The notes under the pieces are model-generated. The model did not search any database and had not been told where the DNA came from. It saw only the letters and a program-made list of their open reading frames with translations. A stretch of DNA of 64,000 bases from Trissonchulus latispiculum. Lineage: Eukaryota; Nematoda; Enoplea; Enoplida; Ironidae. The translations under genes were made by a program, and so were the position numbers. The stretch lies in contig JASAND010030419.1 in the NCBI GenBank assembly GCA_030248195.1, positions 62,001 to 126,000 of the forward strand, read 5' to 3'. Of the stretch, positions 12,601 through 24,190 are shown one piece after another. Within the stretch, counting starts at the first letter, position 1. Each line of letters begins with the position of its first letter.

Positions 12601-15600
12601 TTCCCTTTTCAGCTTAGCTTGCCCTTTGTCACCCTGGGATTGCCTAGCGGTACATTAGAGTTTGCCTATCGGCACCTTGAGTTTGCCTTCCGATACCAGC
12701 GGTTTGCCTTGCGGTACTTTAGTTAGCCTACCGGCACTAACTAGGTTGCCTAGTGCCACCACAGTAGAATAAACGGTCGTGGATGGAAATAGAAAGATAA
12801 TCAAAGATAATAAAAGGAAATGCTAGAAAGAAATAGGTTAAGCTTAGTTTTTAATTTTTTTTAATTTTCGGGGGATAACTAGTCTGATCTTTAGGGGCCT
12901 TCCCATGCCAGGACTGGAACGGAACTTGTGAAGTCCAGCGCACAATCAGCAGCAATATAATGTTATTCGTGTTACTCACTGGTGGGCAAGGGCGGGAAAG
13001 GGGGGGGGAATTCCCCCCCCCCCCGGCGAAGTCTCCCACAAGGGGTCGGGAAATTGCTCTCGCTAGGGGTAAGAAAATTGGCCAAAAGGGGTAAGAAAAT
13101 TGCCCAAAAAATAGGTATTACGACCACAATTTCCAAAAATTTTCCGGCTTCGACGACATTTTTCACTTAAAATTACCATTTTTAACTAACAACGTCCAAA
13201 ATACCTGTTTTAGTTTAAAAATTGCTGTTTTTTGCTAAAAATAGGCTAAAATGGCTTAAAAATCGCTTTCCAAAGTACCCATAAGAAAAATCGCTCTCAC
13301 AGGGGGTACACAAATTTACTTCCTAAAGAGTCGGTGAAATTTGACCTCCCGTTCGGGTATGGTGTTACTGCTGACAATGTAGGAGGAACATATATCGATA
13401 ATCAGCGGACATGTACGCGGTCCGCTAAGAAACTTTACTGATATCACACGCTACACATCATCAGCCAATAAACGGGAGCAGAAGCCTTTACTGATACACG
13501 TATGACAATGATTACCGTCAGTAAATCGTACACATTAACGAAGGCAAATATGTATGCTGGCATACTGTATGTATACAACAACCAATACAACCGACACTCT
13601 GTGGACGGTCACCACTTACAAAAAAATGCCAGCTAATATAAAGAAGGTAAACTAAGGGGTTGGCATATGTCAGAACCCCAGGTCATAGACTTGGGGGAGG
13701 ACTGTATCTGCTTGATAACGGCTGACCCCCCCCCATCAATCTATACTCGTTATTAACATTTAAGTCACACATTATCAATTCTTATGTGCGTTGGCTCTAA
13801 TCAGGCGCACATTGGACGGACACAGTAGTTATTTTTATAAGCTTTACAAGACTAACATAGCGCGTGAACCACATAGCGATCTAAATGCATAGCGGTGGCG
13901 GGAATGATGGTTGGGGGATCAGTCGTTATATAGGTTGTCATGAAGAGATGCCTTATAATTACCAGCTCGACGCTTTTGACACTATCACTTATTATGTACT
14001 CTCATTGATAGGCTAATGTTTACGAACACTCTGCGCGGGATAAATAGCTAATACAAGAGCACACTAGAAGAAAGTCTGACACAAAGATGTGTGTACAAAA
14101 TCTATAAGGCCTCCTTTGAGCTAAACATTTGACGAAACCCAATAAAACCATATATTTTCTGAATCATTATAGCGAATCGCACATTTCTATAGAATTTAAA
14201 ATTTTTTTTAAATTTCAAAAATTTTTAAAAATCTTTTTGTAGTAGAATTCTTTCGGACCAATCAGGCTATTCAGATCGTTCGTTACGAAAAATTCGCCCG
14301 TCCGAATGTGCATAAATTGACACGAGAAAGAAAAAAATCAAAAGAGAAAAGCCATTGATGACTAAACAATCTGTCAGCGTTGAAATAAAGGAGGAGTAAC
14401 AGGAGAATGGATCATTTTTGAAATAAATTAAAAGGATTACGATCTTTACAATATTAATAGGGGAAAATATCCATTTTCAGGTTTGGTCTCTGCTTCCATT
14501 TCACCAATGCTATTCAGCTACAGGCGAAGGTTCAGTTAGCAATGGAAGGAACAAATACACACAACATAGTGTAGCGATAGACATTTAAAACAGAAAACAT
14601 CCACTATTACCATATTAATCTAAAATGGACATAATTTAATGATATATCTATCTAACAATAACTGGCGTGCAGCGCTTGAATAGATGGCACTCACAATTAC
14701 AAGTTCATGTATTTATAGCAAAAAATATCGGTAGCAGTACATTGAAAAACCGTCTATCATTGCAGGTTTGGACAGAGCTAGCTTGCATAGCATAAACACA
14801 TTGACGATTCGCCAGGATGGTTCCGCATGGACAGGCCCTTCATCGTAAATTGTCAACCAGACCGCCAGGCTAAAGAAAAAATGCCTTCTATTAGCCACTG
14901 ACTCCATCGTAGAGCTACGTTTCACGACCAGAAGCTTTAGGTCACGAGTACACGTTGATATGGGCGTGTCCACTACACGTCTCTATTCTATAAGATTGTA
15001 AGCGCCTCGCGGATAAGCACCCCCCTACAGGCCTTAACCTAGACCCGCCGACCCTACCCGGGCCGGGCAGGGACGGACGGATTTTGTGAGCCCACCGTAT
15101 CTGACCGGGGCCGATTTAAAAATCTCACTCGCCGGATGGAGACTGGGCAGAAATTTCCTGCCTGTGAAGCAATTGGCAAAAATCAGTTAGGTTCAATGTG
15201 GAAAGTTCACACAAACTGTGTTAACTTCATAATGAAATCGATTTTTTTTCACACAGACAGGGCATGGCGCAGGCACATTGAACTGTAAAGAGTGATAAAC
15301 TGTATTGTCTCCTATCACTTCCGCTATCAGTATTGCATAGAGCACGTGATTTATACTCCGCTTTTTCCTCGACTTTTAGATGTTATAAAGAAGTAATCCT
15401 TATGTGATGTCCAATCGTATGATTACGACTCGTTTTTAGTTACTTTTTTGTAAAGGTTCAAAGGAACATTTGTGACCAAAATCCATAAAAAAAGGTGTAT
15501 TCAGTTTGACTATTGCCACTACAAACTTGAACATAGTTGCTTAACGTAGACGGAAAAGGGCCCAATTTCTCATTCCTGTATCCAAGCCAAAAATTTACCA

Positions 15601-18600
15601 CACTTTACATTCATCGTATAAACGTACCCCAACTACTTTGTTGTCCTGCGTCTCATGGCTGTAAGTGTCTCGCCAAAATGCAGCTTCGTACTCCTCCACC
15701 TTTACACCTAAACACTGCAGCAGTGCGGCACTGACCATTTCCACCGGTTCTTTGGAAAACCACCAGCCAGCTTCTGAACAGTCGAACTTGATAAAGGGTG
15801 CGGCCAATATCCATTCGCATAACTAAATTAAAAGAATATGCGTCAAACAACAATGTATGTTGGCATGATAGTACTTACTCTGCTGCATCCTACGAACATT
15901 AGCCTAATGTATGTCATCTTTTCGTCTGTCTGGGGGGACAGTCAGAACGACCGTTGACGACTGAATAACAACTTTTAGAAACAGTTACGTTTTCCACAAG
16001 ACCGGTTAACGCAACATAACTACAGCCATGTTAGCTAAATCAACTGTATTGACGGCGAAACATAGTTGTCGAAATAGCCTGATTTTGCTGACAAGCATGC
16101 AAAGAATGATTTTACTAATTGCGAGTATGCACAAAACGTTACACCGGCCCCGTCCCGGCCCCGACCCGGTGCATAAGACACGGCCACCGCTCCTGCCACG
16201 GGCAACTGTTATAAAAATTAACTTGCCTTAGACCCTATGTTGTGGCATTTGTCATATGAAGGGTTTTAGATGGCACCAATACAAGCGTTGCTCTATCTAA
16301 TATTACAGTCGCGTGAACTTTGTGAAAATTGCAACGTATGTCGTGCTCGTGCTACGGCAAAATACATACGGTGTTAAAAATACAGTGAACAAATGTGGCA
16401 AGGATTAATGAAAGGGACACGCAGACAGCCTGACGTTTCAGTGGCCGTAACTGATAGGTTTAGTCGGTTTATATACGTTATTCAGAATTTCGTATGTCAG
16501 AATCTCACTAGTCAGAATTTCGTTTGTCAGAATATTGCAAGCCAGACTTTTATTTGTCAGAATTTCACTTAACAGAGCTTAATTAGTCAGAATTTCACGT
16601 GTCAGAATTTAATTTGTCAGAATTTCATTTGTCAGAATTGCACTTGTCAAAAAAAATGGCTATGTAGAAGAATGCCACAGTTAAGTACGTATATATACGT
16701 TCCCCACAATTCCATTATTTAGAATATCATTTAGAGCTCGATTGAGGAGAAACGAGTATTTCGAGATTGAGCTTTAACCGTCTAACCATTTCGTATTTTA
16801 GGAACTTATATTTTTGTTCTAAAAGGCGTTCGACAATAACTCTTTTCCACAATACATCGCTAAGGCTACATAGTGCTGAATGTGGCTAGATTGAAATGAG
16901 TAGAGACGACAGCTAATAAATAGGAAGAGGATATTTTTTCGATGAAAACATTCCATTTGGAAGTGCACTTGTGGATTTAATAATCTGATATGCTAAATGC
17001 TAAACGCTCCGGGGAGGGGAAAGATTTCCTCCAACTGTCAGAGCGACCGCGAAGTTAGCAATACATGGTTAAAAAATAATTATATTCTTGTTCAACGCTT
17101 CTGAAACCACTTCGAACCAACATTTGAGCAAAAGCGTTGACAATTAGTTTTTAAATCCTACAGCGTTAAGCGGAACTGTATTCTGAAGTAAAAAGCGTAA
17201 GATTAGAAATCACTGTTCTGAGTTAATCGAGTTAAAATAGTTATAACTTAAATTTTAATGCTCAAACATTGTGTCATAAAACAATTAATTAATAATAAGT
17301 GTTTTCTGTCTATTGTTATAAGTTTTGATGTCCATTGTTTACTGTTTAATTGTGTAAATGACACTGAAAAATTTATACTTCATAGGGGAAAGTAAATGCG
17401 GAAATAAAAAGCGAAGACTGATACTTTCATTCTTGTGGTCAACCCTCGTCAATTATAAACGACTGATTTCATTTATATATTGCAAAACCTTAGGATTGTG
17501 GTAGCTACCGGTTTTTGTCGTTCTACGCTGCAGCTACCATACCAGTCTCAAAACCCATTTGTCCTCAAGTGAGAACACCTTAGGGTTTAAAAAGCATCTT
17601 CGCAATGTTTTAGCCTATTTTACTTATGCTTCCAAAGATGCATGTTATAAATGAGGAAAGTACAAAGCCAGAGCTTAGCTAACCTCTGTTGCGCTTCATT
17701 TTGTTTAACAGTTCAATTCTGCTGGTGCTAAACTTCCCGGGAGAACAATTGCACCGGTGCAAATCTTACGGGGGGAGTTTTGCACGGGGGGATGTGCACC
17801 GTGACAACGCGAACTAGTACAAGTTTAATCCGGCCTGTCATTTAAGAAATGTGAATTTCTAACAAAAGAAGTTGTAGCTTGTGGCATGTTTCTAACTAAT
17901 GATTTTTTCGCAAATGAAAATGCTGACTTAGTAAAATCCTGGCTAAAATCTTGGCTAAAGGAACTCAGACTAACGAAATTCTCACAAATGACATTCTGAC
18001 TAATTAAATTATGGCTGCATAAGTTCTGACAAATTAAATTCTCACTACAGTTTTCTCGCGCTTAAGGGAACACCCACTTAAGAGAACACGTTCTCTTAAG
18101 TGAACGTGTTCTCTTAAGTGAATTCAGAAAAATTGTGAAGGCTAAATTTAAAAATTGTTTTTGAAAACTAAATGTCATACAAAAATTGGTCAACGGATAC
18201 TGAATTTTTTTCCCAAGAAAAAATAATGACGTAAATACAGATTAAATCCATAAAAACTGACAATAATAAATAATAATAAAAAACTTAAAAGGCAACATCG
18301 ATTATTGTTTTTGGTGGTATCAAACATTCACTTTAGCGAACATGTTCTCTTAAGTGAGCATGTTTTCTTAAGTGAAATCTGAAAAATTTTCCAATTTTGT
18401 CTGTATTTCACTTGCGAGAACATGTTCTCTTAAGCAAGAGAATACGTTAGTTAAATTATGACAAATGAAGAAAAAAACAAATCAGAGTAGACGGTTTCCT
18501 CAGTGCTCAGGTGTCTCGATTGTATCGTTGTCTACTGTGTAAATTTCTCTCGTACAGCAACTTAAACAGTACCTGATGAAAAGATACTTCCTGCATATCT

Positions 18601-18710
18601 ACAGGGAGCTTGGCCCTGATTACGTCCACTGTGAACCTCCTCCCGTTAACCCGGCAGCACAGTTCCCATACCACCCGTTCGCGGCCGTTATCAATATTAA
18701 TCGAAGTCAT
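5087..18710 (-). CDS. DDE transposase-like protein with DUF6729-like region and CXC cysteine cluster (five-exon model)
   Basis: Seen: five minus-strand exons, 18,710-18,573, 15,822-15,628, 10,543-10,480, 10,345-9,076 and 6,641-5,087. Intron phases are 0, 0, 1 and 2, and they join to 3,222 nt (1,073 codons plus stop) without a break. The middle part has a CPQCGS zinc-ribbon start and a later YRCSEGH pair. It then has a DDE-like core: FDHTFR (Asp at 9,633-9,635), CIDNCCK (Asp at 9,417-9,419), LDIFHAIQR, and, after an intron, GTNHNE (Glu at 6,605-6,607). The C-terminal third has a tesmin/TSO1-type CXC cluster. Known: DUF6729-like regions precede such DDE cores in invertebrate proteins, and CxC modules accompany KDZ transposases. 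Inferred: with kilobase introns full of other insertions, this is more likely a long-resident or domesticated gene than a freshly mobile copy. No element-wide terminal repeats were found. Exons 4 and 5 are firm; exons 1-3 rest on splice signals and phase only. Confidence 0.6.
6949..7313. mobile_element. TA-flanked MITE (365 bp)
   Basis: Terminal inverted repeats begin CAGTCCTGGCCAGAAATA on the left and end with its near-complement TATTTCTGGCCAGGACTG on the right. TA dinucleotides lie at 6,947-6,948 and 7,314-7,315. The TA target and the CAGT..TGGCCA end are typical of Tc1/mariner-type elements. There is no coding capacity. The interior is itself rich in inverted GCGAAGGC/GCCTTCGC motifs. It lies inside the intron between the Asp and Glu exons of the transposase-like gene. 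Confidence 0.8.
7949..8577. mobile_element. Foldback element, CAGAATTTCATTTGT family, copy 1
   Basis: The left arm (7,949-8,103) is about ten tandem copies of a 15-bp unit, GTCAGAATTTCATTT with variants. The right arm (8,412-8,577) is the same unit inverted (GAAATTCTGACTAAT). The 300-bp centre (8,104-8,411) is shared with a second copy at 16.5 kb, including the words TTTAGAATATCATTTAGAGCTCGA and TTTTTGTTCTAAAAGGC. Tandem-repeat arms around a unique centre are the architecture of foldback (FB) transposons. Open frames in it are translations of the repeat. Confidence 0.8.
8651..8999. mobile_element. GGCCGG-rich element with inverted ends
   Basis: The left end TTGTGCACCGGCCC is mirrored by GGGCCGGTGAACAAC at the right. 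The interior contains long CGGCCGG palindromic runs and an AT-rich middle. Related patches occur at 26,380-26,545 (same GGGCCGGTGCACAACACTA end) and 43,014-43,080. It is probably a short non-autonomous DNA element. Flanking CCCGTAAC and CACGTAGC could be a decayed target duplication, which is weak. Confidence 0.55.
9076..10345 (-). CDS. Exon 4: DUF6729-like region and two catalytic Asp of the DDE-like protein
   Basis: This is the longest unbroken exon. The acceptor is ATTTACTTATAG before 10,345. The donor GGATGCCTTTC|gtaagt follows 9,076 and ends in phase 2, matching the acceptor at 6,641. In order the exon shows HCPQCGSDIK, YRCSEGH, a hydrophobic helical stretch, FDHTFR (first Asp), GYTAVCTVLDGKG, CIDNCCKLR (second Asp) and a basic tail. 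The D-x-CC spacing and LDIFHAIQRI are strongly reminiscent of the DUF6729-associated DDE proteins of cnidarians, molluscs and sponges. That family match is from memory. Confidence 0.8.
10480..10543 (-). CDS. Exon 3 (small) of the DDE-like protein, candidate
   Basis: A 64-nt exon has acceptor GTTATTCCAG before 10,543 and donor GTTTAG|gtaata after 10,480. It enters in phase 0 and leaves in phase 1, which is what exon 4 needs. It reads through FRFKVAVTPSRQL. No other support. Confidence 0.4.
11180..11653 (+). pseudogene. OTU-family cysteine protease pseudogene
   Basis: The frame starting near 11,180 contains STDGNCYLRAVSY. This is the OTU active-site block D-G-N-C, with the catalytic Cys codon at 11,267-11,269. 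That frame stops at 11,405. The next conserved OTU block, RVWATEVEIFAAACL, lies in another frame (11,437-11,481). The last block, with GRDHLNLV and the presumed catalytic His at 11,627-11,629, is back in the first frame. One stop and two frame changes within 450 bp make this a decayed copy. It lies antisense in intron 3 of the transposase-like gene. OTU domains are deubiquitinases in cells and are also carried by several transposon and viral groups, so a mobile-element origin is possible but not shown. Confidence 0.7.
11792..12762. mobile_element. Foldback element, GCTAGGCAAAC family
   Basis: The left arm (11,792-11,928) has about five spaced copies of ACCGCTAGGCAAAC. The right arm (12,639-12,762) has the inverse GTTTGCCTAGCGGTAC in a similar number. 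The 700-bp AT-rich centre has no gene. It has the same architecture as the other foldbacks in this window with an unrelated repeat unit. Confidence 0.75.
12763..15627. other. Intronic/non-coding stretch
   Basis: It contains a C-run with inverted CCCCTTTTGG-like words near 13,000-13,100 and a GC-rich patch at 15,030-15,140. A minus-strand open frame at 14,713-14,973 ends in a stop. It has a possible in-phase acceptor (GACCTAAAG) but no recognised domain. I do not call it a gene. Confidence 0.4.
15628..15822 (-). CDS. Coding exon, probably exon 2 of the DDE-like gene
   Basis: A clean 195-nt exon has acceptor CTTTTAATTTAG before 15,822 and donor GTTGGG|gtacgt after 15,628. It is phase 0 at both ends. 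It reads LCEWILAAPF, then KFDCSEAGWWFSKEP, then EEYEAAFWRDTYS and NKVVG. The composition is clearly protein-like, but no domain was recognised. Assignment to the transposase-like gene rests on strand and phase. It could belong to a separate gene. Confidence 0.55.
16481..18470. mobile_element. Foldback element, CAGAATTTCATTTGT family, copy 2 (interrupted)
   Basis: The left arm at 16,481-16,647 is tandem GTCAGAATTTCA units. The centre begins with the same sequence as copy 1 (TAGAATATCATTTAGAGCTCG near 16,720). The inverted arm is at about 17,895-18,050 (GAAATTCTCACAAATGACATTCTGAC). A few more arm units follow at 18,449-18,472, after a separate CTTAAG element that interrupts the arm. The copy is longer and more decayed than copy 1. 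Confidence 0.65.
18052..18446. mobile_element. CTTAAG-family inverted-repeat element, long copy
   Basis: The start TTCTCGCGCTTAAGGGAAC is mirrored at the end by CTTAAGCAAGAGAATACG. Internal tandem and inverted TTCTCTTAAGTGAAC units occur at 18,075-18,122 and 18,335-18,375. The family is identified by the 66-bp copy at 57,730-57,795. It sits in the right arm of a foldback. Confidence 0.65.
18573..18710 (-). CDS. First coding exon, probably exon 1 of the DDE-like gene
   Basis: An ATG at 18,710 opens 46 codons (MTSINIDNGRERVVWELCC, VNGRRFTVDVIRAKL, QEVSFHQ). The exon ends at a good donor, TTTCATCAG|gtactg, in phase 0, compatible with the exon at 15,822. No domain recognised. Confidence 0.5.
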
Positions 18711-19431
18711 AAATCACGAACTCACCTGAAATGTTAAAAACCTATAAAAGTACACAAAAACACAACCATGTGGCTAAGAGAATAAAGATGACGTATAGGA
18801 ACGGACTTGAAATTCCTATTACAGTTGCTACTACAGAAAATCCAATCGGGGTAAAGCCCAGTGCGCACTGCACAAGATTTACTGATTAAAACTTTACGTG
18901 TCTATAATAACGTTAAAGGTTTAAGATAAAACTATTGGGTTCATGCGGAAGTGTTAACACTGGCAGGTTTAATATTTCATGATTAAGTTTTTTTTATTAA
19001 GCTTTTACGTTAAAGGTTGTAGGTTAAAACTAGCCGAGTTAGAAGAGATTAATCTATTAGTTTAGTTTAAAGTTTGCAACGGATTATATATAATAGAAAG
19101 GTTTAGATTTAAATTTTTAGTTTTCGCAAACCAGAATCACTTACTTATACACGGAATAAAAATAATACAGTACGTGTATACTTAAGTACACACTGGCTAA
19201 CATATATAAAGGAAGCCGCATTCAGACGTCCGTAACAGCTTACAGCCCAAGTGTAAAACCTGATTTCTTAAACGAGAAATCATAAGCCTTTGAAAAGTAA
19301 CCCATGTACGGTGATTTTTCTCTCACAAGAAGTTTCTATGTTCTAAATATTCTAAAATATAAAAATCTCATATATGCTCTATTATTTCGAACATTCAAGA
19401 AAAGAAATTCGAAATTTTAAGCTACAAATTA

Positions 19432-20778
19432 TGGGTGTGGGTAAAACACGGACCCGGACCTGGACCCGGACCCGGACCGGTGGGTAAAACACGGACCCGG
19501 ACCCGGACCCGGACTGCTGGGTAAAACCCGGACCCAACTTGGAAAACCCGGACCGGGTAGGTGGGTAAAACCCGGACCCGGAACGAAGGGTAAAACCCGG
19601 ACCTGCCCGGACCAGGACAAAATATGAAATCTAACTGCTTTCACACTTGATATATAAATTTATATATATATGCCACGTGTGTGCGCGCGTGTATGTGTGT
19701 TGCACTGCTGTTATTGCAGTACTAATAGTATATATACGCACAAGAGAATGTATTAATGCGCGTGAGTTCTATTAATTGCGTATGTATGTCGGGTATGTTG
19801 CAGTTATGTTTGAGTATATGAAGGTATATATTGCCAGGCACTTAGACCACCCAGGAAAAAGATGAGAGCGCCATAATTAAGTAAATTAGACTGAAATAAT
19901 CATTCAAGGCCTTGGGTCGAAGGTCAAACTTAAGCATTGAATAGCACTGATGATTAACAGCTGCAAACATAAAAGTGCAAATAAAGGAGGATTAACTCAG
20001 TTTAAGGCTGAATAGGTGTAAAACTGCATAATATCAGTTACTATATTAAGTCAGTACATAGAAGTGAACCGGTCATTTAGGCTTTGAGGGGAGTAAAGGT
20101 TTGTAAATTGAAATAAAGTAAAGTAAATAAGTAAATTAAGTAAATGTTTTTAATTTTAGTAAAGAGGGAACCAAGGGGGACATGAATTTTTTGAAAATAA
20201 AATTTTTGAGAACTTGCATACAGGGGTTTTCTCGGGTGCTGGATCTCTTTAACTATTCCCCCCCCCAACTCGTTTGGGGGGGAAATAGTTAAATTGGGGT
20301 CATACGTGTGACGACGTATTTAAAGGTTGAAATAAAGGTGACAGAAGTTATCTGTGTGATTTTGACATATTCTGAATGATAAATTTTTTGAATAGCTACA
20401 AATTGATTAGAAGCATCTGTTGTCAGTTCCATTTGTGTATACTTTACTTGCTTTACTTACGTTACTAAAATACGCGTTTATGTACAGGTTAGCGTCAGTC
20501 CTGAATTTTATTTATGAGTCCAGTTTATAGCCAAGTCTGGTCCAGGTATGATCCACTCAGTCCGGGTCAGGTCCGGGTTTTACCCACCCAGTCCGGGTCC
20601 GGTCCGGGTTATACCCACCCAGTCCGTGTCCGGTCCGGGTTATACCCACCCAGTCCGGATCCGGTCCGGGTTTTACCCTTTGGTCCGGGTCCGGGTTTTA
20701 CTCACCCAGTCCGTGATGAGTCCGAGTTTTACCTACCCGGTCCGGGTCCGGGTCCGGGTCAGTGTTTTACCAAGACCC
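19432..20778. mobile_element. Foldback element, GGTAAAACCCGGACC family
   Basis: The left arm (19,432-19,618) is tandem GGGTAAAACCCGGACCCGGA. The right arm (20,534-20,778) is the inverse, TCCGGGTTTTACCCACCCAG. The ends extend the symmetry (AAATTATGGGTGTGGG against CCAAGACCCCAAATTATT). The 900-bp centre has a CA/TG-rich stretch and no gene. Proline/arginine-rich open frames here are translations of the repeat. Confidence 0.75.
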
Positions 20779-22660
20779 CAAATTATTACTTTATCTCACA
20801 AAAATTTTAGGATTTAGAATCATAGGCTTTCATTTTCTTCAGAACAATTCTTGAATTCTAACCACCTCTGAACTAAATTTAAAAACTTTTATTTGCCCGT
20901 ACTAATTCGTACTTTTAAAATTTTCGAATTTCTAAATTGTATGTTAGAAGTTTTCACCAATCATTGTTGACCTAGATCCAAGTCAACCAATCAGCAGCGA
21001 CGTAATTTTGAAACAGCCCTTCAAACAGAACAGTCCTAAGTTGTTGGCATTTTTTGTTACAAGACGGAGTGGTAATAAAAAGCTATTTATTTTATGGAGA
21101 AAATTATGCAGTTATATAATCCTTTTCTTTGGAACGTTCATGCGGATGATTTGGTAAACGAAATATAAAAAAATACCTTACTATCATAGTGGTAAAAATA
21201 TACAGTAACTATGTTTATGCTGAGTCGTCTTCACAGGTTTACACATTTACTCTACCGCTTATCACTCAATACGATGATAACACAAATTGAATGTGTAAGC
21301 ATGCGACAATGATCATAATTTTAGATGGCTGAATTATTTTTCGATTGTTTAAACATTTTTAGTCTTCAACACCCCGTAGGTGACTTTTTGTAATGGCCTT
21401 TCCCCGCTGAGGATATTTTTAGAGCGGCCGTTCTCACCGCAACTGCTCGGTAAAGATACAGAGCAATGTATAACTTTCTGCCAGTGTTGTGATTTACCGT
21501 GATGAATTTATTAGATAATTAATTCTTTGTTTATTAAAATTAAATTATTAAAATGAATTTAAATAATAATTGAATTTAATAATAATATTGAATGAGTGAG
21601 TATTTTAGAATGAGTTCTTGTATTCCATTTTCTAATCCTCAAACTAGACCAGACTATGTAGATCACATTTTAGACCTATTTTCCGCTTGCTGCTCCTATT
21701 TCCATCACCTGGTTACTTTTGCGCCTTTTATACCTGCTTTCCTTGCCCGCACCCGCTTTTAAGCCTTGCTTCCACTTCCTCATTTTCTCCTTTCGTTATG
21801 GCTCCCGCTTTAGAGGGTGACCCGGAAAATACTTATAATGACTTTTAAAGCTGCTTTTCCCTAAACTGGTCTGACTTCAGTTTCACTGGTTGTTTTGGTG
21901 CGACTCGGTGCGAGTCCGCTTTTTCTACTATCAGCTTTTCTCTGATTAACTAATCAATGCAGTCCTCATTTCATACTATTTCCTAAGAAGCGCTGTTGGA
22001 ATGGAACGATATTAGCTTAATTAAAGTGCTGTGCTCTTCTTGACGATTTTATATGGGCCAGTGCCAGTCCGTGATGTTCCCATTCAAGGTGTCAAATCCA
22101 AAGGGTATTAGATCAGTAAAGTGGCCCCTATTTCTTCGGTATGATTCAGCATCTTCTTCAGTAGAAGGCAGATTGGCAGGACTTGGAGCCAGCCAAAGTT
22201 GAACACTGTAGACTGAACCAGAACGTCAACTTCTTTAGGTAATTTACTCGCTTCGCAAGATATAATTCCCTCTGAGTAAGAAATCTTAACATAAACGTTT
22301 CAGAAAAGCGCGACTATTGGGATGTTGTGCTTGTAAAACTAAAAAATGTCTTTGGCGTGGAAGCCAGAGTTGCAAGCCAGACCGAGACCAGCCAGTAAGC
22401 CAGACCTGTATAAAATGGGTACTGTTTGGGAATATCCTAAATTTAGAGGACGCAGTGTTTTATTTTCCCACCACTTATTCCCCCGGACTAATGGAAGTGG
22501 TCCTAGTACGCCTATGGACAATACTTAGGGCAAACAAGTACTAAATTTAAGCAAACATCTGATCTCTGAAGCTATTACGATACGTGATATTTGATTGGCT
22601 GAAAAAAGATTGCTTTGATTGTGGTTGGCCTGCTTCAGTCACGTGTCTATGTTGCAGGAT
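20779..22660. other. Unassigned sequence
   Basis: AT-rich, with short overlapping frames only (for example 22,317-22,544). No domain, no splice-supported exon and no clear repeat. Confidence 0.4.
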
Positions 22661-23340
22661 TCTATGCCTAAACTTCTATGTTTTACAACCTAAACACAAG
22701 CATAAAGATTAGAACTTATATCTTAAACATTGGAAATTTACACTTTAGATTTCAGAATCATAGAATTTAGGTTTTAGGATTTAGAGACACAACTGTAAGA
22801 TTCCTAAAGTCTAAAATCCTAAGTTCTAAATCCTAAAAGTTTGTTTTCTAAAGTCAATCACTTTAAGCGCTAAAGTCTAATTATTTATGCGTTAGAACCT
22901 AGAAATTTAGCAAAATTTTCTATGATCTAAGTATTAGAACATAGAAAATTAAGATGACAGGAAAATTCCCCGGACATTAAACAATTTCTAAAGTCTAAAA
23001 TCCTAAGTTATAAGATCTAAACCTCTATTTTTAAAAAGCCAGTGTTTAGATATTTTTAAATCTAAAATTTAAATCATAGAACATAGAAATTAAGCATAAT
23101 TTTTTTTTTGTAAATAATAGAAAATAGAAAATTAAGATGACAAAAAATTTCCCGGACATTTCTGAAGAAACTGAAATTCTGTGGTTCTAAATCCTAAAAT
23201 TTTTCTTCAATTTAGTTTGAATTTAGAGCTTAAAATTTTTATTATCTATTCTTTAATGCTCGAAAAATAGGGCATACATGAGATTTTTCTATTTTTGAAT
23301 ATTTACAACATAGAAACTTCTAGTGAAAGAAAAATCCCCG
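22660..23340. repeat. Degenerate CTAAA/CCTAAA-rich tract
   Basis: Words such as TCTAAAATCCTAAGTTCTAA and AACATAGAAA recur with irregular spacing. Two partial copies of a longer unit (AAAGTCTAAAATCCTAAG at about 22,806 and 22,989; GAAAATTAAGATGACA at about 22,945 and 23,127) indicate local duplication. It is not a regular telomere repeat. Confidence 0.5.
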
Positions 23341-23403
23341 ATCAAACCCAAATAGTTTAAGATTGGGCCTACTGAAGCGTGAACTGTGCGTAATCGGTGA
23401 CTT

Positions 23404-24029
23404 TTGACATATTATAGAAAACGTGATGAAAAACTGTGTCTACTGACGATAAAGCGCAAACGTAGAGTAAAGGCTAAGTTCGGCCAAAGAAAGTGTCCAA
23501 ACAGTGTGGATGTTAGTCTGAAGCAGTGCCGTCGTTGCAGATCTATCCGTTTGCTAGTAGAACCCATATGCGCAAAACCAATCTGTCCACATACATACCT
23601 GCTACGTCTGTTGGTGGCTAAGAATAGGAACAGTCTGAATTTATTCAGTGGCGATGCTAAGATTGCCTATGCAAATGTGACGTTCTATCCACTACACATG
23701 TCCGTCCGTACCTGCTATTTAGTATGTACGTGCGTGACAGAAATTATCACCTACTTGATACTCTGCACAAAGAAGAACACAAAACGAAAGTGCGGCCAAT
23801 GCCTATGTGCTATTTTGGTCAACCTCCGTTTAACAGTCACTGTTGCGTTAGACGCTGTACTCAGATAGGCACACGCACAGCGCACATCTCAATAAAGTGC
23901 ACACCCGTTGAACGCACAACAGGAATTGTCAATAACCTTTTGAAAACAGCTATCTTCTCGTTCGAAACAATGTTATACTGGGAAGGTGTTGATAGTGCAA
24001 CTCTCTATATCAACTTTAAATATGTTTGA
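23404..24029 (+). other. Possible coding remnant, unrecognised
   Basis: A 154-codon frame (23,404-23,868) overlaps a 101-codon frame (23,724-24,029) that reads through CYFGQPPFNSHCC and FETMLYWEGV. The first frame is basic and Cys-rich. A frameshift near 23,720 could join them, but there is no domain match and no splice support. Treat as hypothetical. Confidence 0.2.
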
Positions 24030-24190
24030 ATTAAAAGCTAGTCATATTCGCAAACATGCCTGCACCCCGTTCATGTGATACGGCAGAGGAGTTAAGCGTA
24101 CTGAGGATGTCGTTAACACGACTACATTCAGCATTTTCTGAACCCTAATTTGTAACATACAGTAATGACTTAAACCGTGTTGGCTTCTAA

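Noticed and set aside
22660..23340. Interstitial telomere repeat
   Set aside because: CCTAAA-like words are irregular and mixed with other A/T words. No true tandem (TTAGGG)n.
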